A stretch of DNA of 64,000 bases from Rhizophagus clarus (lineage: Eukaryota; Glomeromycota; Glomeromycetes; Glomerales; Glomeraceae). Below the pieces are notes generated by a model that was given only the letters and a program-made list of their open reading frames with translations, had not been told where the DNA came from and searched no databases. Where the stretch lies: the NCBI GenBank assembly GCA_015698045.1, contig BLAL01000047.1, forward strand, positions 1 through 64,000, written 5' to 3'. Made by a program: the position numbers and the translations under genes. Below are positions 23,813 through 36,352 of this stretch, piece after piece; within the stretch, counting starts at the first letter, position 1, and the number at the start of each line of letters is the position of its first letter.

Positions 23813-26800
23813 TTGAAATGCAAAAGTCAAAATTTAGTTTCAATTTCAACACGTACACGTCATCGAAAAAAGTTTTCTCGAGTTGAAAATATTCAAATTT
23901 TAGATATTAACGAACAAGAATCTAGCAAAGATAATAATGAAGATGAGCAAGATCAAAAGTCAAGTGATACCGAGATTTTAGATAGTGAATCACCTGGTTA
24001 TGAACCAATTTTTCAAGAATTTAGCGACAAGTAAGCAATTATAGTACATTTTTTAGATTTTTTTGTTTAATACTAATTAAATTAACCAAATTATTCAAAT
24101 ATTAGTTCTGCATCTGATTGCAAAAATAGTGAATTGTCAGCAGATGATTCAAATTCAGTATTAAGTACTAGTACACAAAACGAGTCAAATCAAGATAGTG
24201 AAAATGGTGAGTAATAGCTTTGTATCAAATTTTAACATCAAATTTATAATATCTTTAAAATAAACCTTTAAATATGTGCAGATTACACAATTATTATTAA
24301 TTGTATTTATATTTGTTTTATTTAGAAAATGCTAATATTCAATTACCTCCCAGATTTCCAGAAGCTTTAAGACTTTTAGAAATAAAATCACATTCTAATA
24401 TGACAAACAATATGTATCGTGAAATAATTGAGGCCTTTAGTGAACAACATGTATCCTTATATCGTGCTACTAATAAATTAGCGAGTCTGGTATCAATTGA
24501 TCCAGTTTGGATTGATTGCTGTGTGAAAAGTTGCTGTGCATTTACTGGAAACTTGAAAAATTTACAAGAATGTCCAACTTGTGAAGAGAAAAGATACAAG
24601 AGTAATTCAAATGACCAGATTGGCAGGAAGAAAATGGCATATTTTCCACTTAAAGACAGATTTGTTATTCAATATCAAAACTCAAGCAGGTCACTAGAAT
24701 TACAGTATAGAAACAACTATACAACAAGTCAAGAATATTTACAATATAGATCATATAGTGATGTATTTGATGGTGGACGTTACCAGGAATTAGTTGAAGA
24801 GGGGCACTTTATGGATTATTGAGATATTGCCTTAATAGCTTCTCTTGATGGTTATAATATATTTAAACAAAAAACGGATGATTGCTAGATAATTTTATTT
24901 ATTAATGCAAATATTCCACCTGAAAATCGTGTAAAACGAAATAATCTATTAATTGGAGCTTTGATTCCAGGCCCATCTGCACCAGGTGATTTGAATTCTT
25001 TTCTTTATCCAGTAATTGAAGAACTCAAGGAATTAGAACATAAGAATCTAATTATTTGGATTCTATATAAAATTTGAATAAATTTCTAACAATTGGCTTA
25101 CTGTATTGCAGATGGAATTAGATGTCATGATGGATATACAAACCAAGATTTTATTCTGCATTGTTCTGTTGTATCTTGGTCAGGAGATACGCCAGCTCTT
25201 GCAAAGCTAATGTGTACAACTGGTCACAATTCTTATCAAGGTTGTCGATATTGTGATTTACGTGGAATATGGGAAAATCATGTTTATTTCCCTATAAAAC
25301 CTCCAAAAGGCAAAATAGGAGTAGCTTATAATCCAAATAACCTTCCAAAAAGAACACACCAAGACTATTTAAATAAAATAATAAAATGGAAATCAGCCAA
25401 AAATAATAGAGATAAAGAAAGAATAGAAACTGCTACTGGTATGTATTGGATGGATTATATTATAAAATACATTATAATTTTATAAAATTTAAGATAAATT
25501 CAAAATTCTTCTATATTCTAATAAATCAAATTAAATTAATACTAGGGGTTAATGGCCAAAGTATACTATTTGAATTTTAATCCACAAAATTTCCAAATTC
25601 ATTCCCAATTGATATCATGCATTTATTATATGAAAACATTCCAGGTTACATGTTCAGGCATTGGTATGGGAGCTTTTACCCTAATAATAATTCTAGTCTA
25701 AATATAAATGAATATACTATTCAAAGAAATGTATGGAATACAATTGGAGAAACAATGGAAAAAAATAAAAAATCAATGCCAGTAGATTTTGGCCGGCCTC
25801 CAAGAAATATTGTTAAATATCATAATGGTTTTAAGGCAGAAGAATGGGCAAATTGGGTGGTGCTATATTCAATGCCATTATTAAAAGAACATTTACCAAA
25901 TAAAATAATACAAGGCTGGAGTTTATTTGTGGCTGCTGTTAGATTATGTCAGAAACGAATAATTTCAATAGCAGATGTTAATGAAATTCAACATTTAATA
26001 CTTGGTTTCTATAATTATTATGAAAGGTAAACCAAATATTTAAATTATATTATTTATATTTAAAATATACTGTATTTTAACAAGATTTTTAATTAATAGA
26101 ATATATTATCATCAAGACCAAGCATGATTGCCAGCAATGAAAATATGTTTTCACTATCTTTTGCATTTAGCTGATACTATAAAGATAAATGGCCCATGTT
26201 GGAGTACTTGGCAGTTTCCTATGGAAAGGTTATGCGGAATGTTAATTCCTCTCGTACAATCAAAGCTTCATCCTTATGATAACCTGGCAAATCAAATTAT
26301 TCTTAAAGAACGATTGAATCATTTACAATTTATTGAGCATATCTATCAGCAAGTTCATCCATCACAAAATAAATCAAGACAATGTAACGATGAAAATATT
26401 GTATTTACAAATTTAAATTATGAAGAAGAATTATATTTTCCAACCACTAAACATCATCTCAACAAATCAATGGTTAATAAATTAAAAAAACAATATTCAA
26501 CTTGTTATGAGACCAAAATTATATTACAGCAGGTATATGTAAAATAATCTTATTAATGAATAAACAAATATTTTTTGTGGTTTTAACTAATTTAAATTTA
26601 TGACTTGTACAGGAATTCCCAGAAAATGGAAAAAAATATGCTCGATTGCGAACTCGGAATGGTCACTATATTGGTTCTATGTGGAAAAGTGAAAATAAAG
26701 ATTTTAGAAGGATGAATTATGGAATTGCAGTAAGTTATTTATATTATAATTTTTTTTTCTAACAAAGTCTAATTGAATAAACTTTTTAGGCGCGGATGAA

Positions 26801-27122
26801 AGTAGATAAGTGGGCAGCATTTAAAAATCGTGCCCCTCAATTTGAAATCCAAGAATTTTATGGCCGTGTAAAATATTACTTTGTTCACAAGTTCAATGAC
26901 AATACACACTTAATGGCATTTGTACAATGGACTCAAAATGTCATTGAAGATGAATATGAACTTAAATATTTTTGAGAATTTGGAGTTGAGCAATTTATTG
27001 ATGTGAGAGTAATTGATCGATGTATAGGTTTCTTAAAATGTGGAAATAGTTTTTTTATTATTGACAAAGAAGTTGATGATCCTGATGATAGTTATATAGA
27101 TTCAAATAGTGAAAGTGATTAG
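23813..27122 (+). pseudogene. Tnp2/CACTA-type transposase, multi-exon, with nonsense codons
   Basis: Exons fit 23813-24030 (5' start unclear), 24106-24206, 24326-about 25060, 25112-25441, about 25547-26026, 26100-26532, 26613-26729 and 26790-27122 (TAG). An acidic Ser-rich N-terminus is followed by a CCVKSCCAFTGNL...CPTCEEKRY cysteine cluster. Next are GDTPALAKLMCTTGHNSYQG then CRYCDLRGI, the hallmark of Tnp2-family DDE transposases, and later PIDIMHLLYENIPGYMFRHW and GPCWSTWQFPMERL. In-frame stops are TGA 24820, TAG 24886, TAA 25578, TGA 26125 and TGA 26973. Most of these sit where a Trp would fit (for example HQDQA-stop-LPAMK). It is therefore probably inactive, though nearly full length. 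It is divergently paired with the AT-hook-like gene and lies between the two 30-bp CACTA repeats. Confidence 0.8.
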
Positions 27123-27700
27123 TAATTGTACAAATTAAATAAATAGTACAAATTTCAAACAAATTTTAAAAATCCATATAAAATAATTGTACAATTTCTG
27201 TGTAATAAACATAGGAACTTCAATAACTTTATAAAAAATCTACACTATAAATCTAATATATAAATTCTAGACAAAAAATTGTACAATTTTTGTTTATTAA
27301 ATGTCAGAATATTAATAATATTATGAAAAGCCTATGATAATCATACAATTAAATTTTACGAAAAAATGGGATTTTATTCAATTATACAAATAATAAACAA
27401 AAGCTAGACAATTATTATAAAAATAAAACAAGAACTGCACGATTTTTAAACAATGACTTTTTACTGGGTATCTAAACTTATATAAATTAAATAAAATAAT
27501 TTTTTAGTATTTATATAAGAAAATATTATTTATACCAGTTTAGCTAAACAAAAAAGATATGAAATACTCTGTGTTTAAAAACAAAATTAGTAATTCAAAG
27601 ACGTAATATGATCTACTTATGATCATATGCTTTACGCTGGTTAAAAGAATTTAGAAATATTTGGTTTTTTTTACAGTATTGTATTTTAATTAAATGTGTT
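27123..27700. other. AT-rich spacer downstream of transposase
   Basis: No gene was recognised. It has multiple ACAATT(T/A)TTG-like words (for example 27136, 27189, 27290) that could be degenerate sub-terminal repeats of the adjacent element. Confidence 0.35.
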
Positions 27701-27730
27701 TTTGACACTATATACAGATCATGCTATATA
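27701..27730 (+). repeat. 30-bp CACTA-bearing repeat, right copy
   Basis: Identical to 16534-16563 in direct orientation, with CACTA at 27706. The flanks differ from those of the left copy, so only these 30 bp are shared. Confidence 0.7.
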
Positions 27731-27877
27731 GTTAACATATCAGGTGATCTTCATTTTTAATAGTGATATTGTTTGCGATTGGTTGTTATGCTAATTGTGA
27801 TATCCTGAAAAGGAAAGAGAAATATATATATTTGGTTAGCTCTTATGCGCTAAGTATGGGGTTCGTTTTTATATATA

Positions 27878-27971
27878 TTGATATTGATATTGATATTGAG
27901 TTGAGTTGAGTTGAATTGAGTTGATATTGATATTGATATTGATATTGATATTGATATTGATATTGATATCA
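27878..27971. repeat. TTGATA hexamer microsatellite interrupted by TTGAG
   Basis: TTGATA repeats flank a central TTGAGTTGAGTTGAATTGAG segment, giving a compound microsatellite of about 94 bp. Confidence 0.9.
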
Positions 27972-28063
27972 TACGAACAACGGTTGTTTATATAAAAAAA
28001 AAAAAAAATGGAAAATTTGATCATAACCTGCGGCATGATCCAAATTGGCTGATCAAAATCAGA

Positions 28064-28200
28064 GAGCTAACCATATTCAATCATCAAGGAATTATGAACG
28101 GCTAGTGAGCTAACCATATTTAATCATCAAGGAATTATGAACCGCTGGTCAAAAATCTGAGAGCTAACCATATACTAACATCAAGGAAATATTTATTATT
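28064..28200. repeat. Three tandem copies around GAGCTAACCATAT
   Basis: GAGCTAACCATAT starts at 28064, 28107 and 28161, each followed by an ATCAAGGAA-containing segment. The inverted word GGTTAGCTC occurs at 27833. Confidence 0.8.
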
Positions 28201-28339
28201 CATGTACAGTACATTATTCAGGAGGCTAATTTTTTTATTAATTATATAATAGGAATTGAAGGAAATCAAATACTATATAAAAGTAGCCGAAATTAAACGT
28301 TCTTAAATGAATCTGATCAAAATCCATCAAAGCAAGCTA

Positions 28340-31300
28340 CATCAAAGGAAAATATCAAAAAAAAAACATATATATATATCCGAATTTTACTAAAAGAAAC
28401 ATATATATCTGAATTATATTAATATATATATATATATCCAAATTTTATTAAAAAAAAATATTGTACGAATTTACTTATTGAAAAAAAATTATATTAAAAA
28501 AAAACATTATAAGAATTTATTTATCAAAAAAAAAATATTAATTAAAAAAAAAACATCACACGAATTTATTTATTGAAAAAAAATTATATTAATAAAAAAA
28601 CATTATACGAATTTACTTATTGAAAAAAAATAATATGCGAATTTATTTATTAAAAAAAATAAATTAAAAAGAAAATTATACGAATTTATTAAAAATAATA
28701 ATATATATATCCGAATTTTATTAAATTGATTTATTAAAAAAAACATTATATGAATTGATTTATTAGAAAAAAAACATTACCATAATTTACTTATTGAAAA
28801 AAAATTATATTAAAAAAAAAACATTATACGAATTTATTTATCAAAAAAAAATATTAATTAAAAAAAAACATTACACGAATTTATTTATTGAAAAAAAATT
28901 ATATTATAAAAAAAACATTATACGAATTTATTTATCAAAAAAATTATTTAATTAAAAAAAAAACATTACCCGAATTTACTTATTGAAAAAAAAATTATAT
29001 TAAAAAAAACATTATGCAAATTTATTAGGAAAAATCATTATACGATTTATTTATCAAAAAAATATTAATTAAAAAAAAATATTACTCGAATTTATTTATC
29101 AAAAAAAAATACTAATTAAAAAACATTACACGAATTTATTTATTGAAAAAAAAATTATACTAAAAAAATACATTATACGAATTTATTTATCAAAAAAAAT
29201 ATTAATTAAATAAAAACATTACCCGAATTTACTTATTGAAAAAAAATTATATTAAAAAAAAAACATTATACGAATTTATTTATCAAAAAAAAATATTAAT
29301 TAAAAAAAAACATTACACGAATTTATTTATTGAAAAAAATTATATTATAAAAAAAACATTATACGAATTTATTTATCAAAAAAATTATTTAATTAAAAAA
29401 AAACATTACCCGAATTTACTTATTGAAAAAAAAATTATATTAAAAAAAACATTATGCAAATTTATTAGGAAAAATCATTATACGATTTATTTATCAAAAA
29501 AATATTAATTAAAAAAAAATATTACTCGAATTTATTTATCAAAAAAAAATACTAATTAAAAAACATTACACGAATTTATTTATTGAAAAAAAAATTATAC
29601 TAAAAAAATACATTATACGAATTTATTTATCAAAAAAAATATTAATTAAATAAAAACATTACCCGAATTTACTTATTGAAAAAAATAATATGCGAATTTA
29701 TTTATTAAAAAAAAAAATTATATTATAAAAAAAACATTATACGAATTTATTTATCAAAAAAATTATTTAATTAAAAAAAAAACATTACCCGAATTTACTT
29801 ATTGAAAAAAAAATTATATTAAAAAAAACATTATGCAAATTTATTAGGAAAAATCATTATACGATTTATTTATCAAAAAAATATTAATTAAAAAAAAATA
29901 TTACTCGAATTTATTTATCAAAAAAAAAATACTAATTAAAAAACATTACACGAATTTATTTATTGAAAAAAAAATTATACTAAAAAAATACATTATACGA
30001 ATTTATTTATCAAAAAAAATATTAATTAAATAAAAACATTACCCGAATTTACTTATTGAAAAAAAAATTATATTAAAAAAAACATTATGCAAATTTATTA
30101 GGAAAAATCATTATACGATTTATTTATCAAAAAAATATTAATTAAAAAAAAATATTACTCGAATTTATTTATCAAAAAAAAAATACTAATTAAAAAACAT
30201 TACACGAATTTATTTATTGAAAAAAAAATTATACTAAAAAAATACATTATACGAATTTATTTATCAAAAAAAATATTAATTAAATAAAAACATTACCCGA
30301 ATTTACTTATTGAAAAAAATAATATGCGAGTTTATTTATTAAAAAAAAAAAATATATTAAAAAGAAAATTATACGAATTTATTAAAAAAAAACATTACAC
30401 AAATTTACTTATCAAAAAAAAATATTAATTAAAAAAAACATTATACGAATTGATTTATTAAAAAAAACATTACATGAATTTATTTATTGAAAAATTTATT
30501 GAAAAATTAATTATATCAAAAGAAAAAAGTATATCCCGAATTTTATTAAATTGATTTGTTAAAAAAAAAACATTACCCAAATTTACTTATTGAAAAAAAA
30601 TTATATTAAAAAAAAAACATTATACGAATTTATTTATCAAAAAAAAATATTAATTAAAAAAAAACATTACACGAATTTATTTATTGAAAAAAAATTATAT
30701 TATAAAAAAAACATTATACGAATTTATTTATCAAAAAAATATTAATTAGAAAAAACATTACACGAATTTATTTATTGAAAAAAAATTATATTATAAAAAA
30801 AACATTATACGAATTTATTTATCAAAAAAATTGTTAATTAAAAAAAAAACATTACCCGAATTTACTTATTGAAAAAAAAATTATATTAAAAAAAACATTA
30901 TGCAAATTTATTAGGAAAAATCATTATACGATTTATTTATCAAAAAAATATTAATTAAAAAAAAATATTACTCGAATTTATTTATCAAAAAAAAAATATT
31001 AATTAAATAAAAACATTACCCGAATTTACTTATTGAAAAAAATAATATGCGAATTTATTTATTAAAAAAAAAAAATATATTAAAAAGAAAATTATACGAA
31101 TTTATTAAAAAAAAACATTACACAAATTTACTTATCAAAAAAAATTATTAATTAAAAAAAACATTATACGAATTGATTTATTAAAAAAAACATTACATGA
31201 ATTTATTTATTGAAAAATTTATTGAAAAATTAATTATATCAAAAGAAAAAGTATATCCCGAATTTTATTAAATTGATTCGTTAAAAAAAAAACATTATAC

Positions 31301-31640
31301 GAATTTATTAGGAAAAATCATTATACGAATTTATTTATCAAAAAAATATTACACGAATTTATTTATCAAAAAAATATTAATTAGAAAAAACATTACACGA
31401 ATTTATTTATTGAAAAAAATATTAATTAAAAAAAAACATTATACGAATTTATTTATCAAAAAAAATGTTAATTAAAAAAAACATTACCCAAATTTATTTA
31501 TTGAAAAAATTATACATGAATTTATTTATTAAAAAAATATACTAATTTAATTTATTAAAATATATGTATATATAAATTTATTGAAAAAATTACACACGAA
31601 TTTATTAAAAAAAATATGCATACGAATTTATTTAAGGTAT
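28340..31640. repeat. AT-rich satellite-like array with higher-order repeats
   Basis: Units of about 45-60 bp have the form CATTATACGAATTTATTTAT, CAAAAAAAATATTAATTAAA. Variant units recur in blocks: the marker CAAATTTATTAGGAAAAATC appears near 29016, 29457, 29837, 30090 and 30902, with the same neighbouring variants each time, which indicates block duplication. Open frames here are artefacts. The edges decay into simple AT-rich sequence. Confidence 0.9.
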
Positions 31641-31911
31641 GTGGACATAGATCGTCTAAATTTGAATTTGAATCAATCATATGAAATAAATTTTATTTTA
31701 TTTAGAAAGAAAAATATTTTTAAAAAAAAAATTGTTAAATGTTATTTCAAAAAAATTTATAATGATAATATTTCTTCTTTTAAGCCCAATTGCAAGATTA
31801 TTAAATCGAAATGTAAAAAAAAATAATAAATTAAATTATTCATTTATTTCAAACGAACATTAAATCCAATACTTTTATTTCTGCAAATAAGTGTTAAAAT
31901 TTATGGTATAT

Positions 31912-31960
31912 GTCATACTCTTAGTAAGGGCCGGCCTCAGGCCGGCCCTAGGGTATGACT
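31912..31960. repeat. GC-rich perfect palindrome AGGGCCGGCC-TCA-GGCCGGCCCT
   Basis: Ten-base arms (31927-31936 and 31940-31949) are perfectly paired around TCA. Outer GTCATAC/GTATGAC words extend the symmetry. The G+C content contrasts sharply with surrounding DNA. It is possibly the core of a small foldback element or a strong transcription-blocking hairpin. Confidence 0.75.
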
Positions 31961-32125
31961 CTAGTTTTTATATAAAAATAATCTTATAAACCACTTTTTT
32001 TTCAAATGGTAAAAAAATTTACACATAATAGAATAAATTCTACTTTTTGTTAATAAAATTTTTTTACATAATTAATAATTATCTAACTGCTAAGATTTAA
32101 TTTTTTTCAATTAAATTCAGTTGAT

Positions 32126-32260
32126 AATGGTGTAGTTATGGAGATGCATTCCTGGTTGCCGATCATCCGGGCTTGGTTTAATCACTGGAATTCCACGACG
32201 ATCTATGCCTGCGCCAGGTTCGAAGTTCAAATCACGTTTTCGGTTGATTATTTTCGATTA
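32126..32260 (+). repeat. MITE/SINE-like element related to 12580-12679
   Basis: It starts GATAATGGTGTAGTTATGGA, shares GATCATCCGG and GGTTTAATC with the 12580 MITE, and then carries GGTTCGAAGTTCAAATCACG. This last segment resembles an RNA polymerase III box B (GGTTCGANTCC-like), and the TAGTTATGG segment is weakly box-A-like. Its right end, TTTTCGGTTGATTATTTTCG, is a degenerate match to the MITE terminus. Confidence 0.45.
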
Positions 32261-32494
32261 GTATTATTTTAAACTTATTAACGTTTTTTAATATTCGTAT
32301 AATTATTTATTATTTTGTAACAATAATAAATAATCGGTTATTATCACTATTTATAATTTTATATGCAACCATACAAGTTAACTTGTTATTAATGTTAACG
32401 ACATGAGATGTTGCTGACTTAGCCAAGTTTTTTTTTAAAAAAAAACTTGTTGTCACCTGATCACCAACGTTGAGGTGCAGCAACTTTGATCAGG

Positions 32495-33340
32495 AAAAAG
32501 GAAAAGGGAAAACGAAAGGGAGAGAAAAAACGAAAGGGAAAGGGAAAAAACGAAAGGGAAAGGAACTACGAAATGGAAAGGAAAAACGAAAGGGGAAAGG
32601 GAAAGGAAAAACGAAAGGGGAAAGGAAAACGAAAGCGAAAGGAAAAACGAAAGGGGAAAGGGAAAGGAAAAACGAAAGGAAAGGAAAAACGAAAGGGAAA
32701 GGGAAAAAACGAAAGGAAAGGAAAAACGAAAGCGAAAGGAAAAACGAAAGGGGAAAGGGAAAGGAAAAACGAAAGGAAAGGAAAAACGAAAGGGGAAAGG
32801 GAAAGGAAAAACGAAAGGAAAAGGAAAAACGAAAGGAAAGGAAAAACGAAAGGGGAAAGGAAAGGAAAAACGAGAGGGAAAGGAGAAAAAAACGAAAGGG
32901 AAGGGGAAAACGAAGGGAAAGGGAAAAATCGAAAGGGGAAAGAAAAACGAAAGGAGAAAGGAAAAATGAAAGGGGAAAGGGAAAGGAAAAACGAATGGAA
33001 AGGAAAAACGAGAGGGAAAGGAGAAAAAAAACGAAGGGAAGGGGAAAACGAAGGGAAAGGGAAAACGAAAGGGAAAGGGGAAAAACGAGAGGGAAAGGGA
33101 AAAAACGAAAGGGAAAGGAAATACGAAAGGGAAAGGAAAAACGAAAGGGGAAAGGAAAAGGAAAAACGAAAGGGGAAGGGAAAGGAAAAACGAATGGAAA
33201 GGAAAAACGAGAGGGAAAGGAGAAAAAACGAAAGGGAAAGGAAAAACGAGAGGGAAAGGAGAAAAAAACGAAAGGGAGGGAAAACCGAGAGGGAAAGAAA
33301 AAGAAAATATCGAAGAAAAATGAAAAGAAGCACGAGCGTA
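32495..33340. repeat. Polypurine tract of AACGAAAGGGAAAGG words
   Basis: About 850 bp of the plus strand is almost exclusively A and G with a C only in CGA words, built of variably spaced AAACGAAAGGGAAAGG units. Frames remain open on all strands, giving long spurious proteins rich in K, R, G and E on plus or F, S, P and L on minus. Such a tract can form triplex or R-loop structures in principle. Confidence 0.9.
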
Positions 33341-34315
33341 CCCACCCACCCACCCACTTAAAAAGAGAAATCGAAAATGAATAACGAAAATAAACAAATA
33401 TAAAAGACGCAAATATATTAAAAGATTAGGGTGATTAGGACAAATTGTTTTTACGTATACGAAGGAGAAAGAAAAATAAAATAACGAAAAGGAAAGATCG
33501 AAGGAATACGCAAAGGAATTAAAGATTAAGATAAATTATTTCTCTAACGAAATAAAAAAAAAAAAAAAAAAAAGAATATTAAGTATTTTTATACAATTTT
33601 ATGTTATACAAGCTTTCAAATAAACAGAGGAAGTATGTGAATAAAATTTTAAACCCAACTATGTATACACTATGATTCTACTGTCATCAAATCCATCAGA
33701 TCGGTATTCCGACTTTCACGTATAAAAAAGTATGAGTGATTTTTTTTTATGACTCATATGATGTTATTAATTATATACCTTATTTTGTTATTTTGTTGTA
33801 ACATACCACATGACTTTTTTCCCAAAAAAAAGTACTTTTTCACATGGTTTCCACTCATATCAGGTTTGGAAGAAGTTTAGTTGCAGTCAAAAAATGTCAT
33901 CGGAATATCGGATCATTAAAAATTTTCCGCTTTGTAAAAGTTTTTTTGTACGACTATGTAAATAATAGGAGCAATATCAGTATCATATGACCCACATCTG
34001 TCATTAAATCAATCACAATTCAGATTCAGATGCAGATTTACAATTTTAAACTTTTACTGGATTGGTTTTTTACACATGGGATCAGCGGCCAATTTTATAA
34101 CACCAGCCCAATTTTACAAAAAATGAACTCAGGCGTATTACGGGTCTCGGACGATTCAAATTGAATAATATAAATTGAATAATACAGGATCGTGAATTCC
34201 AGAGCGTATTTAAATTAATTAATAGTAAAAATAAAAAATGAGAATGAAGAATAAAATCTACTTGCAAGTACACAGTTGGAATCAATTAATTGATGTGCTC
34301 TTGTTTAATAACATA
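33341..34315. other. Intergenic region
   Basis: A (CCCA)n run is at about 33338-33357 and a poly-A run of about 21 at 33553. No gene was recognised. Confidence 0.4.
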
Positions 34316-34780
34316 ATTTAGTGACAATAGGTGAATTAATTGGTTCTGATAAATGCTACTAATGTATATTGCACCAGGATTTTTATTATATGAAGTTGAA
34401 ATATTTCGTATTCCTTATCAGCTTCGTCAAATATAACTTTAATGTCTTTTCCTTTATAGCAAAATTTTTCCGTTCCCTGATTATAACCTCCAGAAGAATA
34501 AACCAAAATGTCAATATGGTAAATAATTCTTCTTCTGCAGGTCGTTGAGCTTATGTATCTATGGGCTAATTTTTTATAAGTTTCTGGAGTTCCCCTTCCG
34601 AATTAGGGCCTGAGCCCATTATATATTGTCCGTGACAAGTCAGTATCATGCTTTCTCTTATGAAAAGGTAGTTTACTAGACGATAATTCTGTCATCATAA
34701 CACCAAAGCCTTAGGTATCGGAAGGTAATGAATATGGTTCTCCGTTCAATACTTCTTGAGCAATATATGGCAATACACCA
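34316..34780 (-). pseudogene. Kinase relic, C-terminal lobe
   Basis: Minus-strand translation gives GVLPYIAQEVLNGEPYSLPS (APE region with A-Q-E), then TAA, GFGVMMTELSSSKLPF, NGLRP, another TAA, and a tail with FDEADKEYEIFQ and PGAIYISS. This matches the activation segment to C-lobe of fungal TKL-type kinases. The N-lobe and catalytic loop are absent. Confidence 0.7.
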
Positions 34781-34967
34781 ATATTTTGTTATTTGATTCT
34801 TGTTTTTTATAATATTAACCTTTTATATGGTAAATGATGAACTAATTATTAACATACGACTAACGACTTGAAAAAGATAGCTTGAGACGACATTTAAATG
34901 TTAAATTCGATTCGTTTTAATTGAAAACAAAGTCGCGAAGTTTAAAGGTATGTCTCGTGGTTATGAA

Positions 34968-35330
34968 GTTAACTGTTATTCATAGCAAAGGATTAATTCA
35001 TCGTGATTTCCAAACTGACAATATATTAAATTATTATGTCGACCAATTTTCAAGATGATAATGAAAAAATTTATAGATTATTACCTTATGCAGCTACTGA
35101 AAAATTAAGAGGAAAGAATATACTTAAGCGAATGATATTTATGGTTTATGGAATTATCGCATATGAAATTTATATATTACTTAATATGTCTCATTAAATT
35201 CTTCAAGTGTTATTAATCCAACTTTGGGATAAATCATTTAAGACCAATTATACGACAGTTAAATCATCGTTATAAACTACCGATTCTCTCATTTATAACA
35301 CATCTTCAAGTAGTTTACATAAGTGGAATT
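34968..35330 (+). pseudogene. Kinase relic, catalytic-loop region
   Basis: The frame reads LTVIHSKGLIHRDFQTDNIL, so the HRD and N of the catalytic loop survive. It then passes into stops, and a second frame gives LPYAATEKLRGKN, where APE is replaced by ATE. It is too broken to be functional. It lies head-on to the 34.3-kb relic, so it may be another copy from the same family. Confidence 0.6.
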
Positions 35331-35408
35331 TTAGATTTTAAATTTTCTAGAACTCTAGATTGCTTTCATTACCAATATCATTGTCATTGTTGAATTTACA
35401 ATTGGGAG

Positions 35409-36352
35409 TAGGGTATTTAATTGACGAAAAAAGTCTCAATCGATGATTTGATCGATCACACAAACACATGATCGATCAAAAATCGATTTACATAATTGAT
35501 CACATGCAATCGATTTCTTGGTCGATTTTATAGCTCAATTAAACGAAAAAAGGACAATCAACTTAAAATTGATCAATCATTGTTTGATTCTATAAAATTT
35601 ATTAAAATTTATTAAATTTTATTTCTAAACTTTAAAAAATTAACTTTAATCTTATTAAATTTATACAAAAGAATCATTTGAACCTGAGCCATTATTTTTA
35701 GATTGTAAACAGCAATGAACAAAGCAAGAACTCAATTCAGATACAAAGTCCACCTTAACACCACTTTTTACGATCTTTAACCTATCATAACAAAAATAGG
35801 AGTGAATTGACATGATAATGTTTGAATATTTACGTTTTTTGTTCTTGTCTGGCATTTTATTTATATAATTCTTTTCTAAATTAATAATTATAGATAAAAT
35901 ACACAAAAGGTGCCTTTAATTTCTTTATAATGTTTTACACAAATATCATATGTTTAATTTGATAATTCACATAAAAAAAAATTACATATTATTATACGTC
36001 CTGTTGGGACTATCATTTTATGCTGTACCAATATTCCATACTATACAATATATTATGAACTGATTAATTTAATATTAGAATCTGAAAATTTTAATCATTG
36101 ATGGTCATTTTGGTTCGGATAATAATATTGTTATTTGTATAGGCACTATATTATTTATTAAGCATACTTGAACATCCAAATATTGCATCATATTACTATG
36201 ATCGATTAGCATGGGTAAATTGATCAATCAATTTAGGCAAATTTGATCGATCAAATATCAATCAAAGTTAGTTCAATTTTGATCGAGGCTGAAAACTTAG
36301 GATCGATTAATTGATTGATGATCGATCTTACTCGACTCGATTAAGAACCCTA
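35409..36352. mobile_element. hAT-like non-autonomous element, copy A (944 bp)
   Basis: It starts TAGGGTATTTAATTGACG and ends CGATTAAGAACCCTA, giving TAGGGT(A/T)-type terminal inverted repeats. It is nearly identical to 53973-54922. Sub-terminal regions are packed with TGATCGATCA words. The flanks ATTGGGAG and ATTGCGGA are a poor 8-bp duplication. A short minus-strand frame (MPDKNKKRKYSNI) is conserved between copies, but no transposase domain is visible. Confidence 0.8.

Noticed and set aside
16534-27730. Calling a complete CACTA transposon with defined ends
   Set aside because: The two 30-bp copies are in direct orientation and no inverted copy was found in the window, so the boundaries are not proven.
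29236-29508. Plus-strand 90-residue frame
   Set aside because: It lies entirely within the AT satellite and repeats the monomer in translation.
32453-33412. Six overlapping long frames on both strands
   Set aside because: All are by-products of the polypurine repeat; frames open on every strand and the residues are simply translations of AACGAAAGGGAAAGG words.
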